A stretch of 64,000 nucleotides of DNA from Pseudomonas sp. CC6-YY-74 (GTDB lineage: Bacteria; Pseudomonadota; Gammaproteobacteria; Pseudomonadales; Pseudomonadaceae): the NCBI RefSeq assembly GCF_002025205.1, contig NZ_CP019947.1, positions 255,501 to 319,500 of the forward strand, written 5' to 3'. Positions 1 through 8,470 of the stretch are shown in pieces. Position 1 is the first letter of the stretch. Every line of letters starts with the position of its first letter. A program made the translations under genes and the position numbers. The notes under the pieces are model-generated. The model saw only the letters and a list, made by a program, of their open reading frames with translations. It was not told the DNA's origin and searched no databases.

Positions 1-1
1 G

Positions 2-34
2 CTCGCGCTGTCCTGGGGCAGCGCCCAGCTCTGA
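2..34 (+). CDS. C-terminal tail of an upstream gene (partial)
   Basis: One frame stays open from the window edge to a TGA at 32-34 and encodes LALSWGSAQL. It is followed at once by a strong terminator hairpin, which is why I read it as a real gene end. The fragment is too short to identify. Confidence 0.3.
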   Translation, partial: LALSWGSAQL

Positions 35-68
35 ATTGTCACGAGGCGCAGGCAATGCTTTCAAGCCA

Positions 69-100
69 AAGCGGCAGCCCGTGGGCTGCCGCTTGTTGTC
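69..100. terminator. Bidirectional terminator hairpin
   Basis: AAGCGGCAGCCC at 69-80 pairs with GGGCTGCCGCTT at 83-94, a 12-bp perfect arm with a very tight loop, then GTTGTC. It lies between two convergent genes: the partial plus-strand gene and the minus-strand acyltransferase, which stops at 115. Confidence 0.65.
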
Positions 101-114
101 CGCCTCAAGCATTC

Positions 115-1281
115 CTACAGCGGCAAGCCGGCTTTTACCCGGTATTGGTTGCGCACCGGATTGGCATATTGCAGCACCAGATAAGGTTGCTGTTCGGCCG
201 GGCAGCGAGCCAGGCGCTTGTTCCACTCGGCTTCGGCGCGGGCCAGTTCCTCGGCGGGAAATAGCTGCGCTGCACTGGGTACCTCGAGTGCCGGATCGCG
301 TTCGTTGTACATGGCATAGGCCAGGTAATGCACGGGGAATAGCCGGTAACCGCTGAGAATCTGTCTGTCCATCTCGGCGGCCAACTGCTTGCTGTCTTCC
401 AGGCCGCTGCTCACTGGCGCGCTGAAGTGCACGTGTACGCGACCTTTATAACCGGTGATGCCGAGGGCGATGCTCTGGTCATCTTCGCCCGGGGCTTTGC
501 TGTAGCTGCCGCTGGTGGCGCGGGTGAACAGCTCGCAGGCCTTGGCCTGGTCGCAGGGGTCGTATTCATAGCTGATCGACACCGGGGTCAGTTTCAGCGC
601 CGCAATCACCTCGGTAAAGGGCTCGCTCTTGCGGCTCATGTGGAACATTTTGAGGATCGCCGAGTCGGTGCGGTCGTTGCCATTCTTGGCGCGGCCCTCG
701 GCTTGGGCGATCCAGATCGACTCGCAATCGGTGCGGATCGAGTGATTGATATAGGCCGACAGCAGTTGGTAGGCGGCGAGTTTCTCACGGCGTCCGCTGA
801 GCGAGCGGTGCACGATAAAGCTCTTGTTCAGGCGCATCAGGTCGCTGACGAAAGGCTTTTGCAGCAGATTGTCACCAATCGCGATGCGCGGGGTCGGTAG
901 ACCTGCGTGGTACACCGCGTAATTGACGAAGGCCGGATCCATGACGATGTCACGGTGATTGGCCAGGAACAGGTAGGCGCTGCCGGCCTTGAGTTGCTCG
1001 ACTCCGGAATAGGTCACGCCATCGGTGGCGCGCTCGATGCTCTGGTCGATGTAAACCTCAACTTTCTCCTGCAGCGCCGCTACCGAGGCAACCTTGCTGA
1101 ACTCAAGACGCAGTCGATAGGCTATAAGTGGTTTAAGCAGCCAGCCGAGTGCTGCGGCCAGGCGGGGGAAGCGATACTGGGTGAGGATGTCGAGAAACTC
1201 GTCGTCTGCCAGCAAGCGCGCCAGAACAGGGGGTACTTCGGAGTCGGCGTAAGGTCGGATGGCATCGAATTCGCCCATCAT
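115..1281 (-). CDS. PlsC-like 1-acylglycerol-phosphate acyltransferase family protein
   Basis: This 388-residue protein carries an acyltransferase motif NHRDIVMDP with His109 and Asp115, followed by a catalytic-domain block around residues 130-200 (RIAIGDNLL, FIVHRS, IWIAQAEGRAKNG). These are the hallmarks of the PlsC/LPLAT fold, which moves an acyl chain onto a glycerol-phosphate-type acceptor at the inner membrane. The His-Asp spacing is five residues rather than the usual four, so it belongs to a divergent subfamily and may not be the main lysophosphatidate acyltransferase. A second Met follows the first directly; an AAGAGAG ribosome site precedes both. It diverges from the small CPXCG gene. 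Confidence 0.75.
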   Translation of the reverse strand: MMGEFDAIRPYADSEVPPVLARLLADDEFLDILTQYRFPRLAAALGWLLKPLIAYRLRLEFSKVASVAALQEKVEVYIDQSIERATDGVTYSGVEQLKAGSAYLFLANHRDIVMDPAFVNYAVYHAGLPTPRIAIGDNLLQKPFVSDLMRLNKSFIVHRSLSGRREKLAAYQLLSAYINHSIRTDCESIWIAQAEGRAKNGNDRTDSAILKMFHMSRKSEPFTEVIAALKLTPVSISYEYDPCDQAKACELFTRATSGSYSKAPGEDDQSIALGITGYKGRVHVHFSAPVSSGLEDSKQLAAEMDRQILSGYRLFPVHYLAYAMYNERDPALEVPSAAQLFPAEELARAEAEWNKRLARCPAEQQPYLVLQYANPVRNQYRVKAGLPL

Positions 1282-1391
1282 GCTCTCTTGTCGTGGTTGG
1301 CTGTGGTTAACAGAATGTTGAGGAGGGTGGTTCCGTGCTTGGGACCAGCGATAGACCGGCGATTATACCTACAAGTCACATGGAGACCGCG

Positions 1392-1574
1392 ATGCTGGAA
1401 AGTCAGCTCTATCAATGCCCGTACTGTGGCGAGTCGGTCGAAGCCCTGCTTGACCTTTCCGCCGGTGATCAACAGTACATCGAGGATTGCCCGGTGTGCT
1501 GTCGGCCCATTGTCTTCGATTTGCAAACCGATGGCATTGACTGGACGCTCGATGTACGTGGAGAAAACGACTGA
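1392..1574 (+). CDS. CPXCG motif cysteine-rich small protein
   Basis: This 60-residue protein has paired CPYCG and CPVCC knuckles near residues 9-13 and 35-39, typical of the CPXCG zinc-ribbon family of unknown function. The frame is open further upstream from a GTG at 1335, but I chose ATG 1392 because GGAGA lies 6 bases before it and the conserved part begins there. The stop overlaps the next start by one base (TGATG), so the two genes are translationally coupled. Confidence 0.8.
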   Translation: MLESQLYQCPYCGESVEALLDLSAGDQQYIEDCPVCCRPIVFDLQTDGIDWTLDVRGEND

Positions 1575-1834
1575 TGCAGCGTATTTACGAGCCGCAGGAC
1601 GTGCTGGAAGGCGAATTGCTGCTGGGCATGCTGGCCAGCGAGGGCATCGAGGCCCACCTGACCGGCCAGCACCTGCTCGGCGGGGTCGGCGAGCTGCCGG
1701 CCTGCGGCCTGCTTGGCCTGATGGTTGGCGATGTAGAGGCCGAACGCGCGCAGCAGTTGATCGCCACGTACAATACTGCGCAACCGCTGGCCAATGATGA
1801 GCCCGAGAATTTCCAGGGCGTGCTGCTCTGCTAA
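1574..1834 (+). CDS. DUF2007-family small protein
   Basis: An 86-residue protein beginning MQRIYEP, with the pattern of the DUF2007 'putative signal transducing protein' family: a short segment on ligand access (EGELLLGMLASEGIEAHL) and a Gly-Leu rich core with LMVGDVEAERA. No catalytic residues are evident. It is coupled to the preceding CPXCG gene, a common pairing in Pseudomonas. Function unknown. Confidence 0.75.
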   Translation: MQRIYEPQDVLEGELLLGMLASEGIEAHLTGQHLLGGVGELPACGLLGLMVGDVEAERAQQLIATYNTAQPLANDEPENFQGVLLC

Positions 1835-2022
1835 TTCCTCCCGCGTGGGGGGCTGGGCGTGTAGGGTGAGTCACGCGCACCTGATGCCTTCTGCCACTGG
1901 CCCGGTCTGCCCTGGCCTGGTTGAGCGCCAGAGTGTGGCGCGCCGGCCCCTGAGCCTTTACGTGTGATCCATTCAACAGTCGGCATTACCTGGCCGCTGC
2001 CTACCTGTTATCGAGTTGCCCC

Positions 2023-2640
2023 ATGTGTGGACGTTATGCCCTGTTTCGTTGGTCGCCAGTGTTCGCGGCCTTACCCGGTTTTCCTGCTGATCAGCAGCCG
2101 CAATGGAATATTGCGCCTGGCGCCCAGATCCTGTTAGTGCGTGCCGTCGCGGGTGAGCGTCAGCTGGTTCGCGCCCGCTGGGGGCTGACTCCGCCATGGC
2201 TGACAGATCTGTCGAAAACCCCGGCCCAGGCGCGGGCGGAAACCCTGGCCGCGCAGCCGATGTTCCGCAATGCCTTTCGCCTGCGCCGCGGGTTGTTACC
2301 GGCCAATGGTTTTTACGAATGGCGTGGCTCTGCGCGCAAGCGGCCGTATTGGCTGACCAGCGAAGACAGCCCGCTGTACTTCGCCGCGCTGTGGGAGGCA
2401 TATCCGGTCGAAGGCTGTGTCTATCTCAGTGCGGCGGTGGTGACCCAGCCTGCGGCCAATCAGCGCCGCCCGCTGATTCTCGATGCCGCCGCCCAGGCGC
2501 TGTGGCTGGCGGCAGATACGCCGCACGACGAGCTTGCAGCGCTGCTCGCCCGTCCGCAGCCGCAGTTGCGCGAGCGGGTGCTGGCCAATCTGGTCAACGA
2601 TCCCAAGCTGAACGCCCCCGAGTGCCTGACGCCGGCGTAG
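2023..2640 (+). CDS. yedK: SRAP-domain protein (YedK/HMCES family)
   Basis: The 205-residue protein starts MCGRY, so Cys2 becomes the N-terminal nucleophile that family members use to form a thiazolidine crosslink with abasic sites in single-stranded DNA. The conserved NIAPG, ARWGL, ANGFYEWRG (catalytic Glu) and PHDEL segments are all present in order, and length matches the family. This would protect abasic sites during replication. It stands alone; I see no LexA box with confidence. Confidence 0.9.
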   Translation: MCGRYALFRWSPVFAALPGFPADQQPQWNIAPGAQILLVRAVAGERQLVRARWGLTPPWLTDLSKTPAQARAETLAAQPMFRNAFRLRRGLLPANGFYEWRGSARKRPYWLTSEDSPLYFAALWEAYPVEGCVYLSAAVVTQPAANQRRPLILDAAAQALWLAADTPHDELAALLARPQPQLRERVLANLVNDPKLNAPECLTPA

Positions 2641-2839
2641 CTGCCGTCAGTTGTGTGCTGGGAGTGGAACTTTTAGCCGTCCGGCCGACCCTACCAACGC
2701 GGCGCGCACTACGTGATTGTTTATCGAGCGCAGGGTCTTGCACCGCTAACGGATAGCTGGCTGTCTTGCGCGCTATTCTCGGTTGCTCGCCCAAGGTGGC
2801 AGGCCTAGCATACGTTGCTTAATCGAATGGAGACTCAGC

Positions 2840-3661
2840 ATGAACCAATCGTTGTCCTTTACCGCGCTGGCCGCGGCCTTGCTGCTGACAGGATGCCAAG
2901 CCGTCAACACCACCAGCGGTGGCGCGGTGGGTGTCGAGCGCAAGCAGTACATGTTTGGCATGCTTTCGAGCCAAGAGATCAATCAGATGTATGCGAAGTC
3001 CTATCAGCAGACACTGGGTGAGGCGTCGAGCAAGGGTGTGCTGGACAAGAGCAGCGCCAGCGCCAAGCGCTTGCAGGTCATCACCGATCGCTTGATCAAG
3101 CAGGCGCCGATTTTTCGCCCCGATGCCGCGCAGTGGCAGTGGGAAGTCAATCTGATCAAGAGCCCCGAGCTGAATGCCAGTTGTGGCCCGGGTGGCAAGA
3201 TCCTCTTCTACAGCGGGCTGATGGATAAGCTGCAACTGAACGACGATGAGATCGCCGCGATCATCGGCCATGAAATGGCCCATGCCCTACGCGAGCATAG
3301 CCGCGAAGCCATGTCCAAGGCCTATGGCGTGGGGCTGGCCAAGCAGGGCGCCGGTGCGCTGCTCGGCCTGGGCGAGGTGGGTATGGCCATGGCCGATACC
3401 GTGGTGCAGTACAGCCTGACCTTGCCCAACAGCCGGAGCAACGAGAACGAGGCCGATCTACTCGGGCTGGAGTTGGCCGCCCGTAGCGGCTACAACCCGA
3501 ACGCGGCGATCAGTCTGTGGCAGAAGATGGCCCAGGCCGGCAATGGTGCGCCGCCAGAATTCATGAGCACTCACCCGTCGTCGAGCAGCCGCATCGCGGC
3601 CTTGCAGGCGGCAATCCCGAAGGTCATGCCGCTCTATGAGCAGGCCAAGGCCAGGCGCTGA
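2840..3661 (+). CDS. M48-family metalloprotease lipoprotein
   Basis: The 273-residue protein has a lipoprotein signal (LAAALLLTGCQ, Cys about residue 18), so it should be lipid-anchored in the envelope. The zinc site HEMAH and the third ligand in ENEADLLGLELA are intact, placing it with LoiP/YcaL/BepA-like M48 peptidases that degrade or mature outer membrane proteins. An ATG at 2840 after GGAGACTC was preferred to an upstream in-frame start because it puts the signal peptide at the N terminus. Confidence 0.85.
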   Translation: MNQSLSFTALAAALLLTGCQAVNTTSGGAVGVERKQYMFGMLSSQEINQMYAKSYQQTLGEASSKGVLDKSSASAKRLQVITDRLIKQAPIFRPDAAQWQWEVNLIKSPELNASCGPGGKILFYSGLMDKLQLNDDEIAAIIGHEMAHALREHSREAMSKAYGVGLAKQGAGALLGLGEVGMAMADTVVQYSLTLPNSRSNENEADLLGLELAARSGYNPNAAISLWQKMAQAGNGAPPEFMSTHPSSSSRIAALQAAIPKVMPLYEQAKARR

Positions 3662-3693
3662 CAACCTCGCCAGGTGCGTGTTCGCGTTGATTA

Positions 3694-3712
3694 GGGTGCG
3701 CCGTGCGCACCC
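3694..3712. repeat. Short GC-rich hairpin
   Basis: GGGTGCGC at 3694-3701 pairs perfectly with GCGCACCC at 3705-3712 around a CGT loop. No T-run follows. It lies between the M48 gene (plus) and the SnoaL-like gene (minus), so it may help end either transcript or be a small dispersed hairpin. Confidence 0.4.
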
Positions 3713-3776
3713 CTGGCCGGGGCGTTAGGACTGTCCAGCGGGTGCGCGGCGCTGCCCCTGTCGGCGGCGCATTGGC

Positions 3777-4220
3777 TTACGGCAGGGATTTTTCCGCGAA
3801 TGAGCGGGTGTCCAGGCTTAGTTGGGCGCGGAAGCTTTCCATGTCGAACATGGTGCAGATTTCCTGGATCTCGTTGCTCGGGGTCAGCGTCCAGAAGGCC
3901 ATCGCCGCGATGCTCAATACCTTGTCGCTCGGCGGGTAACCCAGGGCCGGTTTCTCGATGGTGCCGATCAGGGTGCTCCAGGTGACCACTTTATTGCCTT
4001 CGGCAATGCATTCCTCGACCACTACCTGCAGGTCTGGCATGGCCTTGCGGATGTCCTGGATCAGCTGGGCGAAGGCGTCGCTGCCCAGGTGATGGCCGAC
4101 AAACGAGCTTTTGTAGAGAAAGTCCTTGCTGTGCAGCTGCCCGGCCAAGGCCAGGCGACCTTTGTTCCACGACAGGTCGATATGCTGGCGGACCAACTTT
4201 TTTCGATCATCCAATGACAT
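3777..4220 (-). CDS. SnoaL/ester cyclase-like NTF2-fold protein
   Basis: A 147-residue single-domain protein with the pattern of SnoaL-like 'ester cyclase' proteins: an N-terminal helix (VRQHIDLSWNKG), HSKDFLYKSS, a long MPDLQVVVEECIAEGNKVV strand pair, and a final AFWTLTPSNEIQEICTMFD strand. Members are NTF2-fold pockets with varied small-molecule roles, so substrate cannot be assigned. It lies downstream of the GDT1 exporter on the same strand with a hairpin at 4245-4270 between them. Confidence 0.65.
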   Translation of the reverse strand: MSLDDRKKLVRQHIDLSWNKGRLALAGQLHSKDFLYKSSFVGHHLGSDAFAQLIQDIRKAMPDLQVVVEECIAEGNKVVTWSTLIGTIEKPALGYPPSDKVLSIAAMAFWTLTPSNEIQEICTMFDMESFRAQLSLDTRSFAEKSLP

Positions 4221-4244
4221 GCTTCTCTCCTGGGCTTGCTGGGC

Positions 4245-4270
4245 AAGATGCGCAAGATGCTGCGCATCTT
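4245..4270 (-). terminator. Possible terminator hairpin after the GDT1 gene
   Basis: AAGATGCGCA at 4245-4254 is repeated inverted as TGCGCATCTT at 4261-4270, a perfect 10-bp arm with a 6-base loop. No clear T-run follows on the minus strand, so termination is only a suggestion. Confidence 0.4.
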
Positions 4271-4328
4271 TAAGCGGTCGTCAGAGTAGCCATAACAGCG
4301 GATGGAACGCCAGAGGAGTGGCGTCAAA

Positions 4329-4919
4329 TCAATACCATAACTGCCCGCCGAGTTGCAGGGCCTGGTAGCACGCATAAATCGCCAGCGCGGCGAAGGCGCC
4401 GGCGGCCAGGCGGCGAATCAGGGTCAGTGGCAAGCGCTCGGCGGCAAAGTTGCCGACCAGCACCACGGGTACGTTGGCGATCAGCATGCCCAGGGTGGTG
4501 CCGATCACCACAAGCACGAAGTGTGGGTACTGCGCGGCCAGCATTACCGTGGCGACCTGGGTCTTGTCGCCCATCTCGGCGATGAAGAAGGCGGCCAGGG
4601 TGGTCAGGAACGGGCCGTAGCGCTTGAAACGCGAGCTTTCATCGTCATCCAGCTTGTCGGGAATCAGGGTCCACAGGGCCACTGCAACGAAGGAGGCGGC
4701 GAGCGTCCAGCTCAGGGTCTGCGGGGAAAACAGGCCGGCTACCCAGTTGCCGACTGCGCCGGCGAGAAAGTGGTTGGCCAGGGTAGCGATCACGATGCCG
4801 AGGATAATGGGCCAGGGCTTGCGAAAGCGCGCGGCCAGCAGCAAGGCGAGTAATTGGGTCTTGTCGCCGATTTCGGCCAGGGCAACGATCAGGGTAGGGA
4901 CGAGCAGGGATTCCAGCAT
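4329..4919 (-). CDS. GDT1/TMEM165 (UPF0016) family Mn2+/cation exporter
   Basis: The 196-residue membrane protein has two symmetry-related signature motifs, EIGDKTQ near residues 16-22 and EMGDKTQ near 115-121, each inside a hydrophobic three-helix bundle, as in the six-helix UPF0016 family. Bacterial members (MneA type) export manganese, and the human and yeast members move Mn2+/Ca2+ against H+. The assignment to Mn2+ is reinforced by a yybP-ykoY riboswitch aptamer in its 5' leader (5074-5160). An AGGAA ribosome site precedes ATG 4919. Confidence 0.9.
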   Translation of the reverse strand: MLESLLVPTLIVALAEIGDKTQLLALLLAARFRKPWPIILGIVIATLANHFLAGAVGNWVAGLFSPQTLSWTLAASFVAVALWTLIPDKLDDDESSRFKRYGPFLTTLAAFFIAEMGDKTQVATVMLAAQYPHFVLVVIGTTLGMLIANVPVVLVGNFAAERLPLTLIRRLAAGAFAALAIYACYQALQLGGQLWY

Positions 4920-4950
4920 GAGACTTCCTAACGGGGGCGGGTCGACATGG

Positions 4951-4998
4951 CTATGACACGCACACCTTCCCGCCCCGGGTCAGGTGTGCGTGTCATAG
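4951..4998. repeat. 17-bp perfect inverted repeat in the exporter leader
   Basis: CTATGACACGCACACCT at 4951-4967 is repeated exactly inverted at 4982-4998, with a 14-base GC-rich loop. It sits between the Mn2+ aptamer and the start codon of the GDT1 gene, so in the mRNA it forms a strong stem just upstream of the ribosome site. No T-run follows, so it is not a standard terminator. It could be part of the expression platform or a protein operator. Confidence 0.75.
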
Positions 4999-5073
4999 GT
5001 CTTGTCAAACCCTGTACGCAGTGTCATCAGCCAGTGGCTGGTTGTTAACAATGCGCCAGCCTATGTTGCTGGG

Positions 5074-5160
5074 CTGAGGGTCGCACGCACCATGGTCGGT
5101 GGACCAAGTATGTTGACGCGTGCCGGGCGAGCTGGTGCTCGCGGGAGACTACTCCCCTAG
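5074..5160 (-). promoter_or_regulatory. yybP-ykoY manganese riboswitch aptamer
   Basis: Read on the minus strand, the leader contains CUAGGGGAGUAG at its 5' side (5149-5160), GUCAACAUACUUGG in the middle (about 5105-5118) and GCGACCCUCAG at its 3' side (5074-5084). The first and last pair as the P1 stem, and GGGGAGUAG with the GUCAACAUAC element are the conserved L1/L3 parts of yybP-ykoY aptamers that bind Mn2+. It precedes a UPF0016 Mn2+ exporter gene, a known target class. Expected effect: Mn2+ binding turns exporter expression on. Boundaries are approximate. Confidence 0.85.
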
Positions 5161-5206
5161 GACGGGCGCATTTTGCCCACCCACGGCGGATTGGGCAAGC
5201 CTGCGG

Positions 5207-6205
5207 TTACTGCTTGCTCGCACGGTAGATGCGAAAGCCCTTGGCGTCGGCCAGGGTATGGCAGGGACCGAGGTATTGCTCGATCAGCGGTGGGTACTTG
5301 AGGAAGTTGTTGGCTACCAGGCGCAGTTGGCCGCCGCGCTCAAGATGTTCAGCCGCATGGCGCAACAGGTTTTCCGTGGCCTGGTAGTGGGTGTGCACAC
5401 CCTGGTGGAAGGGCGGGTTGCTGAGGATCGCGGCCAGATCCGTGGGCGCGGCGGCAATCCCGTCGCCACTGATGACGTTGGCCTGCAGGCCGTTGGCCGC
5501 CAGGGTCAGGCGGCTGCTGGCCACGGCGAAGGCATCGACATCCAGCAGGCTCACCTGGCTCTCGGGATAACGACGTTTCAGCGCCGCGCCGAGTACGCCG
5601 GCGCCGCAGCCGAAGTCGAGCAGGTGGCCTGTCGGCAACTGCTCCAGATGCTCCAGGAGCAGGGCGCTGCCGGTGTCCAGGCGACCATGGCTGAAAACCC
5701 CGGGCAGGCTGATCACGCTCAGCGGACCGTCACTCAGTGGCAGGCTGTAGTGCCGCGCCAGGGTTTCGAGGTTCGGGGTTGCCGGGGCATGCTCGACGTG
5801 CACTTGCCAGAGCTGGCAATGCCGCGCGCTGTCGAGCTTGCGCGCTCTGCCGAACGCGGCCAGCTGCTTGGCTGCGCGTTCGATGCCGGCACGCTTCTCG
5901 CCGACCAAAAACAGCTCGCGCCCGGCCAGTTGCGCCGCGAGGGCGCACAACAGGTAGTCGGTCAGTTCACGGGACTTCGGCAGGAACAGCACCGCAGCGG
6001 CAAATTCACTGGTGGGGGGCGTCACCCCGAATTGGCTACGCCCGGCAAAGCGGCTGTCCAGCAGCGCTTGCTCGCCGGCGTGCCAGCTCCAGCCCCGGGC
6101 TTCAGGCAAGCGGCTGAGCAGGTCGTCGGCCGGCAGGCCGGCGAGCAACAACGGGCCGCCGAACAGTTCGGCCTGGCGCAGCAGTACTTCGCTTCGCGGG
6201 TCCAT
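5207..6205 (-). CDS. rsmC: 16S rRNA m2G1207 methyltransferase RsmC
   Basis: The 332-residue protein has the two-domain plan of RsmC: a degenerate N-terminal methyltransferase-like half ([15 protein letters not shown] onward) and a catalytic C-terminal half with the SAM loop [15 protein letters not shown] and the NPPF motif in [10 protein letters not shown]. RsmC methylates N2 of G1207 in the 30S subunit. The frame extends upstream without a start-like context; ATG 6205 was chosen because MDPRSEV is the natural family N terminus. It is followed by the Mn2+ riboswitch on the same strand. Confidence 0.9.
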   Translation of the reverse strand: MDPRSEVLLRQAELFGGPLLLAGLPADDLLSRLPEARGWSWHAGEQALLDSRFAGRSQFGVTPPTSEFAAAVLFLPKSRELTDYLLCALAAQLAGRELFLVGEKRAGIERAAKQLAAFGRARKLDSARHCQLWQVHVEHAPATPNLETLARHYSLPLSDGPLSVISLPGVFSHGRLDTGSALLLEHLEQLPTGHLLDFGCGAGVLGAALKRRYPESQVSLLDVDAFAVASSRLTLAANGLQANVISGDGIAAAPTDLAAILSNPPFHQGVHTHYQATENLLRHAAEHLERGGQLRLVANNFLKYPPLIEQYLGPCHTLADAKGFRIYRASKQ

Positions 6206-6321
6206 GGGGTGGGCTCCTGGGAAAAGCGCGGAGGATAGCAAATATGGCCAGGGCTTTGAGCGCAATGGGGTAAGGGTGTGCTGGCCCGATGGCCTGGCAC
6301 GTTGGCCCATTCCCCCGGCGG

Positions 6322-7287
6322 CTAGTTCACCACCCGGCGCGCTACGTCGTCGAAAAACGCCTGAGCATTCTCCGTCAGCTGGGTGACGATGCGCTGCCGC
6401 GCTTCGCGGCTGCCCCAGGCGCTGTGCGGGGTGACGATCAGCCTCGGGATGTCGGCGGCGAGCAAGGGGTTGCCGTCCGTTGGCGGCTCCTGGGTCAGTA
6501 CATCGGTGGCCGCGCCACCCAGGTGGCCGCGGCGCAGAGCGTCGGCCAGGGCCTGTTCGTCGACCAGGCCGCCACGCGCGGTATTGATCAGGAAGGCGCC
6601 GGGTTTCATCAGGCTCAGCTGGTATTCGCCGATCAGGTTGTGGGTGGCGGCGTTGAGTGGGCAATGCAGGGTCAGGGCATCGACCTGCGGCAGCAATTCG
6701 TCCAGCGGCAAGCGATCCTGGCGCGGTGGACGCCCCGGCAGCTGGCCAAGCAGCACGCGCATGCCGAAGGCTTCGGCCAGTCGCGCTACGGCGCCGCCCA
6801 GTTCACCGTGGCCGAGCAGGCCGAGGGTCTTGCCTTCCAGCTCGACGATGGGAAAGTCCAGCAGGCAGAACTGCTGCGCCTGCTGCCAGCGGCCGTCACG
6901 TACCGCGCCCTGGTAGTCGGGCAGGCGGGTGGCCAGGGCGAGCAGCAGCATCAGGGTGTGCTGCGCCACCGAAGGTGTGCCGTAGCCCTGGCAATTGCAG
7001 ACCAGTACGCCATGCGCGCGCGCGGCGGCCAGGTCGATGTTGTTGGTGCCGGTGGCGGCGACCAACAGCAGTTTCAGTTCGGGGCAGGCGGCGAAGGTCT
7101 TGGCGTCCAGCGGGACTTTGTTGCTGATCGCCACCTGCACGCCCTGCAGGCGCTCGATCACCTGCTCAGGGCTGCTCAACGGGTACAGCGTCAGCTCGCC
7201 AAATAGCTGCTGCAATGGCGACAAGTCGAGGTCGCCGAGGTCGAGCGTACTGTGGTCCAGAAAGGCTGCGCGGCTACTTTTACTCAT
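6322..7287 (-). CDS. D-isomer-specific 2-hydroxyacid dehydrogenase (hydroxypyruvate reductase type)
   Basis: The 321-residue enzyme has the NAD-binding loop GHGELG near residue 150 and the catalytic triad of the family: Arg in [10 protein letters not shown], Glu in TQEPP and His in TPHSAWGS. The upstream substrate domain carries ATGTNNIDL, also characteristic. It should reduce a 2-keto acid such as glyoxylate or hydroxypyruvate with NAD(P)H in the cytosol; the exact substrate is not decided by sequence. It lies upstream of rsmC on the same strand with a 116-base gap. Confidence 0.85.
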   Translation of the reverse strand: MSKSSRAAFLDHSTLDLGDLDLSPLQQLFGELTLYPLSSPEQVIERLQGVQVAISNKVPLDAKTFAACPELKLLLVAATGTNNIDLAAARAHGVLVCNCQGYGTPSVAQHTLMLLLALATRLPDYQGAVRDGRWQQAQQFCLLDFPIVELEGKTLGLLGHGELGGAVARLAEAFGMRVLLGQLPGRPPRQDRLPLDELLPQVDALTLHCPLNAATHNLIGEYQLSLMKPGAFLINTARGGLVDEQALADALRRGHLGGAATDVLTQEPPTDGNPLLAADIPRLIVTPHSAWGSREARQRIVTQLTENAQAFFDDVARRVVN

Positions 7288-7366
7288 CAGCTGTACCTTT
7301 TCTACTGTCGGAGCGGGGCGTAAGGTGAACAGCCTATCAGACCCCTATGCCCGTTGCGGAGCCGCT

Positions 7367-7996
7367 ATGTACTGGACGGAGTTTTTCACCGTTGCCCTGA
7401 TTCACTTGCTGGCCGTGGCCAGCCCTGGGCCGGATTTTGCCATCGTGGTGCGCGAAAGTGTGGCCTTCGGCCGGCGTGCCGGGATCTTCACCGCACTGGG
7501 TGTGGGCGCCGGGATCTTCGTGCACGTGGCCTATTCGCTGCTCGGCATCGGCCTGATCGTGTCCCAGTCGATTGTCCTGTTCAACGCCCTGAAATGGCTG
7601 GCGGCTGCCTACCTGCTCTACATCGGGATCAAGGCGTTGCGCGCCAAGCCAGCTGACCCGGCCCGCGCCGAACTGGGCCTGGAGCAGGCCGCGCGTTCAC
7701 CGCGTGCAGCCTTTGTCACCGGATTCGTCACCAATGGCCTGAACCCCAAGGCAACCCTGTTCTTCCTCTCGTTGTTTACCGTGGTCATCGATCCGCACAC
7801 TCCGCTGACGGTGCAGGCCGGTTATGGCCTCTACCTGGCGCTGGCGACGGCGCTGTGGTTCTGCCTGGTGGCGATGCTGTTCAGCCGGCCGCGGGTGCGC
7901 GCCGGTTTTGCCCGCTTGGGCCACTGGTTCGATCGGCTGATGGGCGTGGTATTGATCGGCTTGGGCGTCAAGTTGGCGTTCAGCGAGTTGCGTTAG
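7367..7996 (+). CDS. LysE/RhtB family amino-acid exporter
   Basis: The 209-residue hydrophobic protein has the LysE signature at the N terminus (MYWTEFFTVALIHLLAVASPGPDF), where the ASPGPDF loop follows helix 1, and five further hydrophobic segments. GFVTNGLNPKATLFFLSLF is the second conserved block. Members export amino acids or analogues from the cytosol. ATG 7367 is preceded by GGAG at 7357-7360. It diverges from the 2-hydroxyacid dehydrogenase gene. Confidence 0.85.
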   Translation: MYWTEFFTVALIHLLAVASPGPDFAIVVRESVAFGRRAGIFTALGVGAGIFVHVAYSLLGIGLIVSQSIVLFNALKWLAAAYLLYIGIKALRAKPADPARAELGLEQAARSPRAAFVTGFVTNGLNPKATLFFLSLFTVVIDPHTPLTVQAGYGLYLALATALWFCLVAMLFSRPRVRAGFARLGHWFDRLMGVVLIGLGVKLAFSELR

Positions 7997-8047
7997 AGGT
8001 GCGGCGGGGATGAGGCGCTGGCCTGTTTCCCCATCCCCGGTTTCGGC

Positions 8048-8242
8048 TTACAGCAGTTCGACCGCCAGCGCCCTAGTGTTGTCGCCACCCTAAGTATTGA
8101 CCTTGGCCTGATCCAGGCTTCGTTCGCGCATGCTCAGTATGGTGGTCTTGGCGAAGGCTTGGCTGATCTCGAACGGATCGGCCTTATCCTGGTGCCACTC
8201 GGGTTGCTTCCGCAGGTTACCGATGGCCCGATCGTGGGGCAT
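8048..8242 (-). pseudogene. Possible decayed coding remnant with an in-frame stop
   Basis: On the minus strand a frame starts at an ATG at 8240-8242, runs about 50 codons, meets TAG, then continues in the same frame (GGDNTRALAVELL) to TAA at 8048. The composition looks coding and the two parts read naturally together, which suggests a gene broken by a nonsense change. I cannot name the family. It occupies most of the 474-base gap between the LysE and acyl-CoA ligase genes. Confidence 0.3.
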
Positions 8243-8371
8243 GGGCGCTCGCCGGTGATGACGATGTTGGCTATTGCGGTCGCCTCTATAAGCGCGTGGG
8301 ATAAATAAGTAGTGGCTGTGAGCCAGCTTTGTTTATCGATCCTGTTACGTGACCAACGGCCGCCAAAAAGT

Positions 8372-8411
8372 CAGGCGGGCAAATCATTCTTTTGACTGAT
8401 TTGCCCGCCTG
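8372..8411. repeat. 15-bp perfect inverted repeat before the acyl-CoA ligase gene
   Basis: CAGGCGGGCAAATCA at 8372-8386 is exactly inverted at 8397-8411 with a 10-base loop TTCTTTTGAC. It ends 59 bases before the ligase start. No T-run follows either arm. It may be an operator, a leader stem or a terminator for leftward or rightward read-through. Confidence 0.6.
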
Positions 8412-8470
8412 GTAAGCGCTCTAGAGTCCTGTCACTGAATAAAAATCATATCCGCTGACAGGTGCTCACT

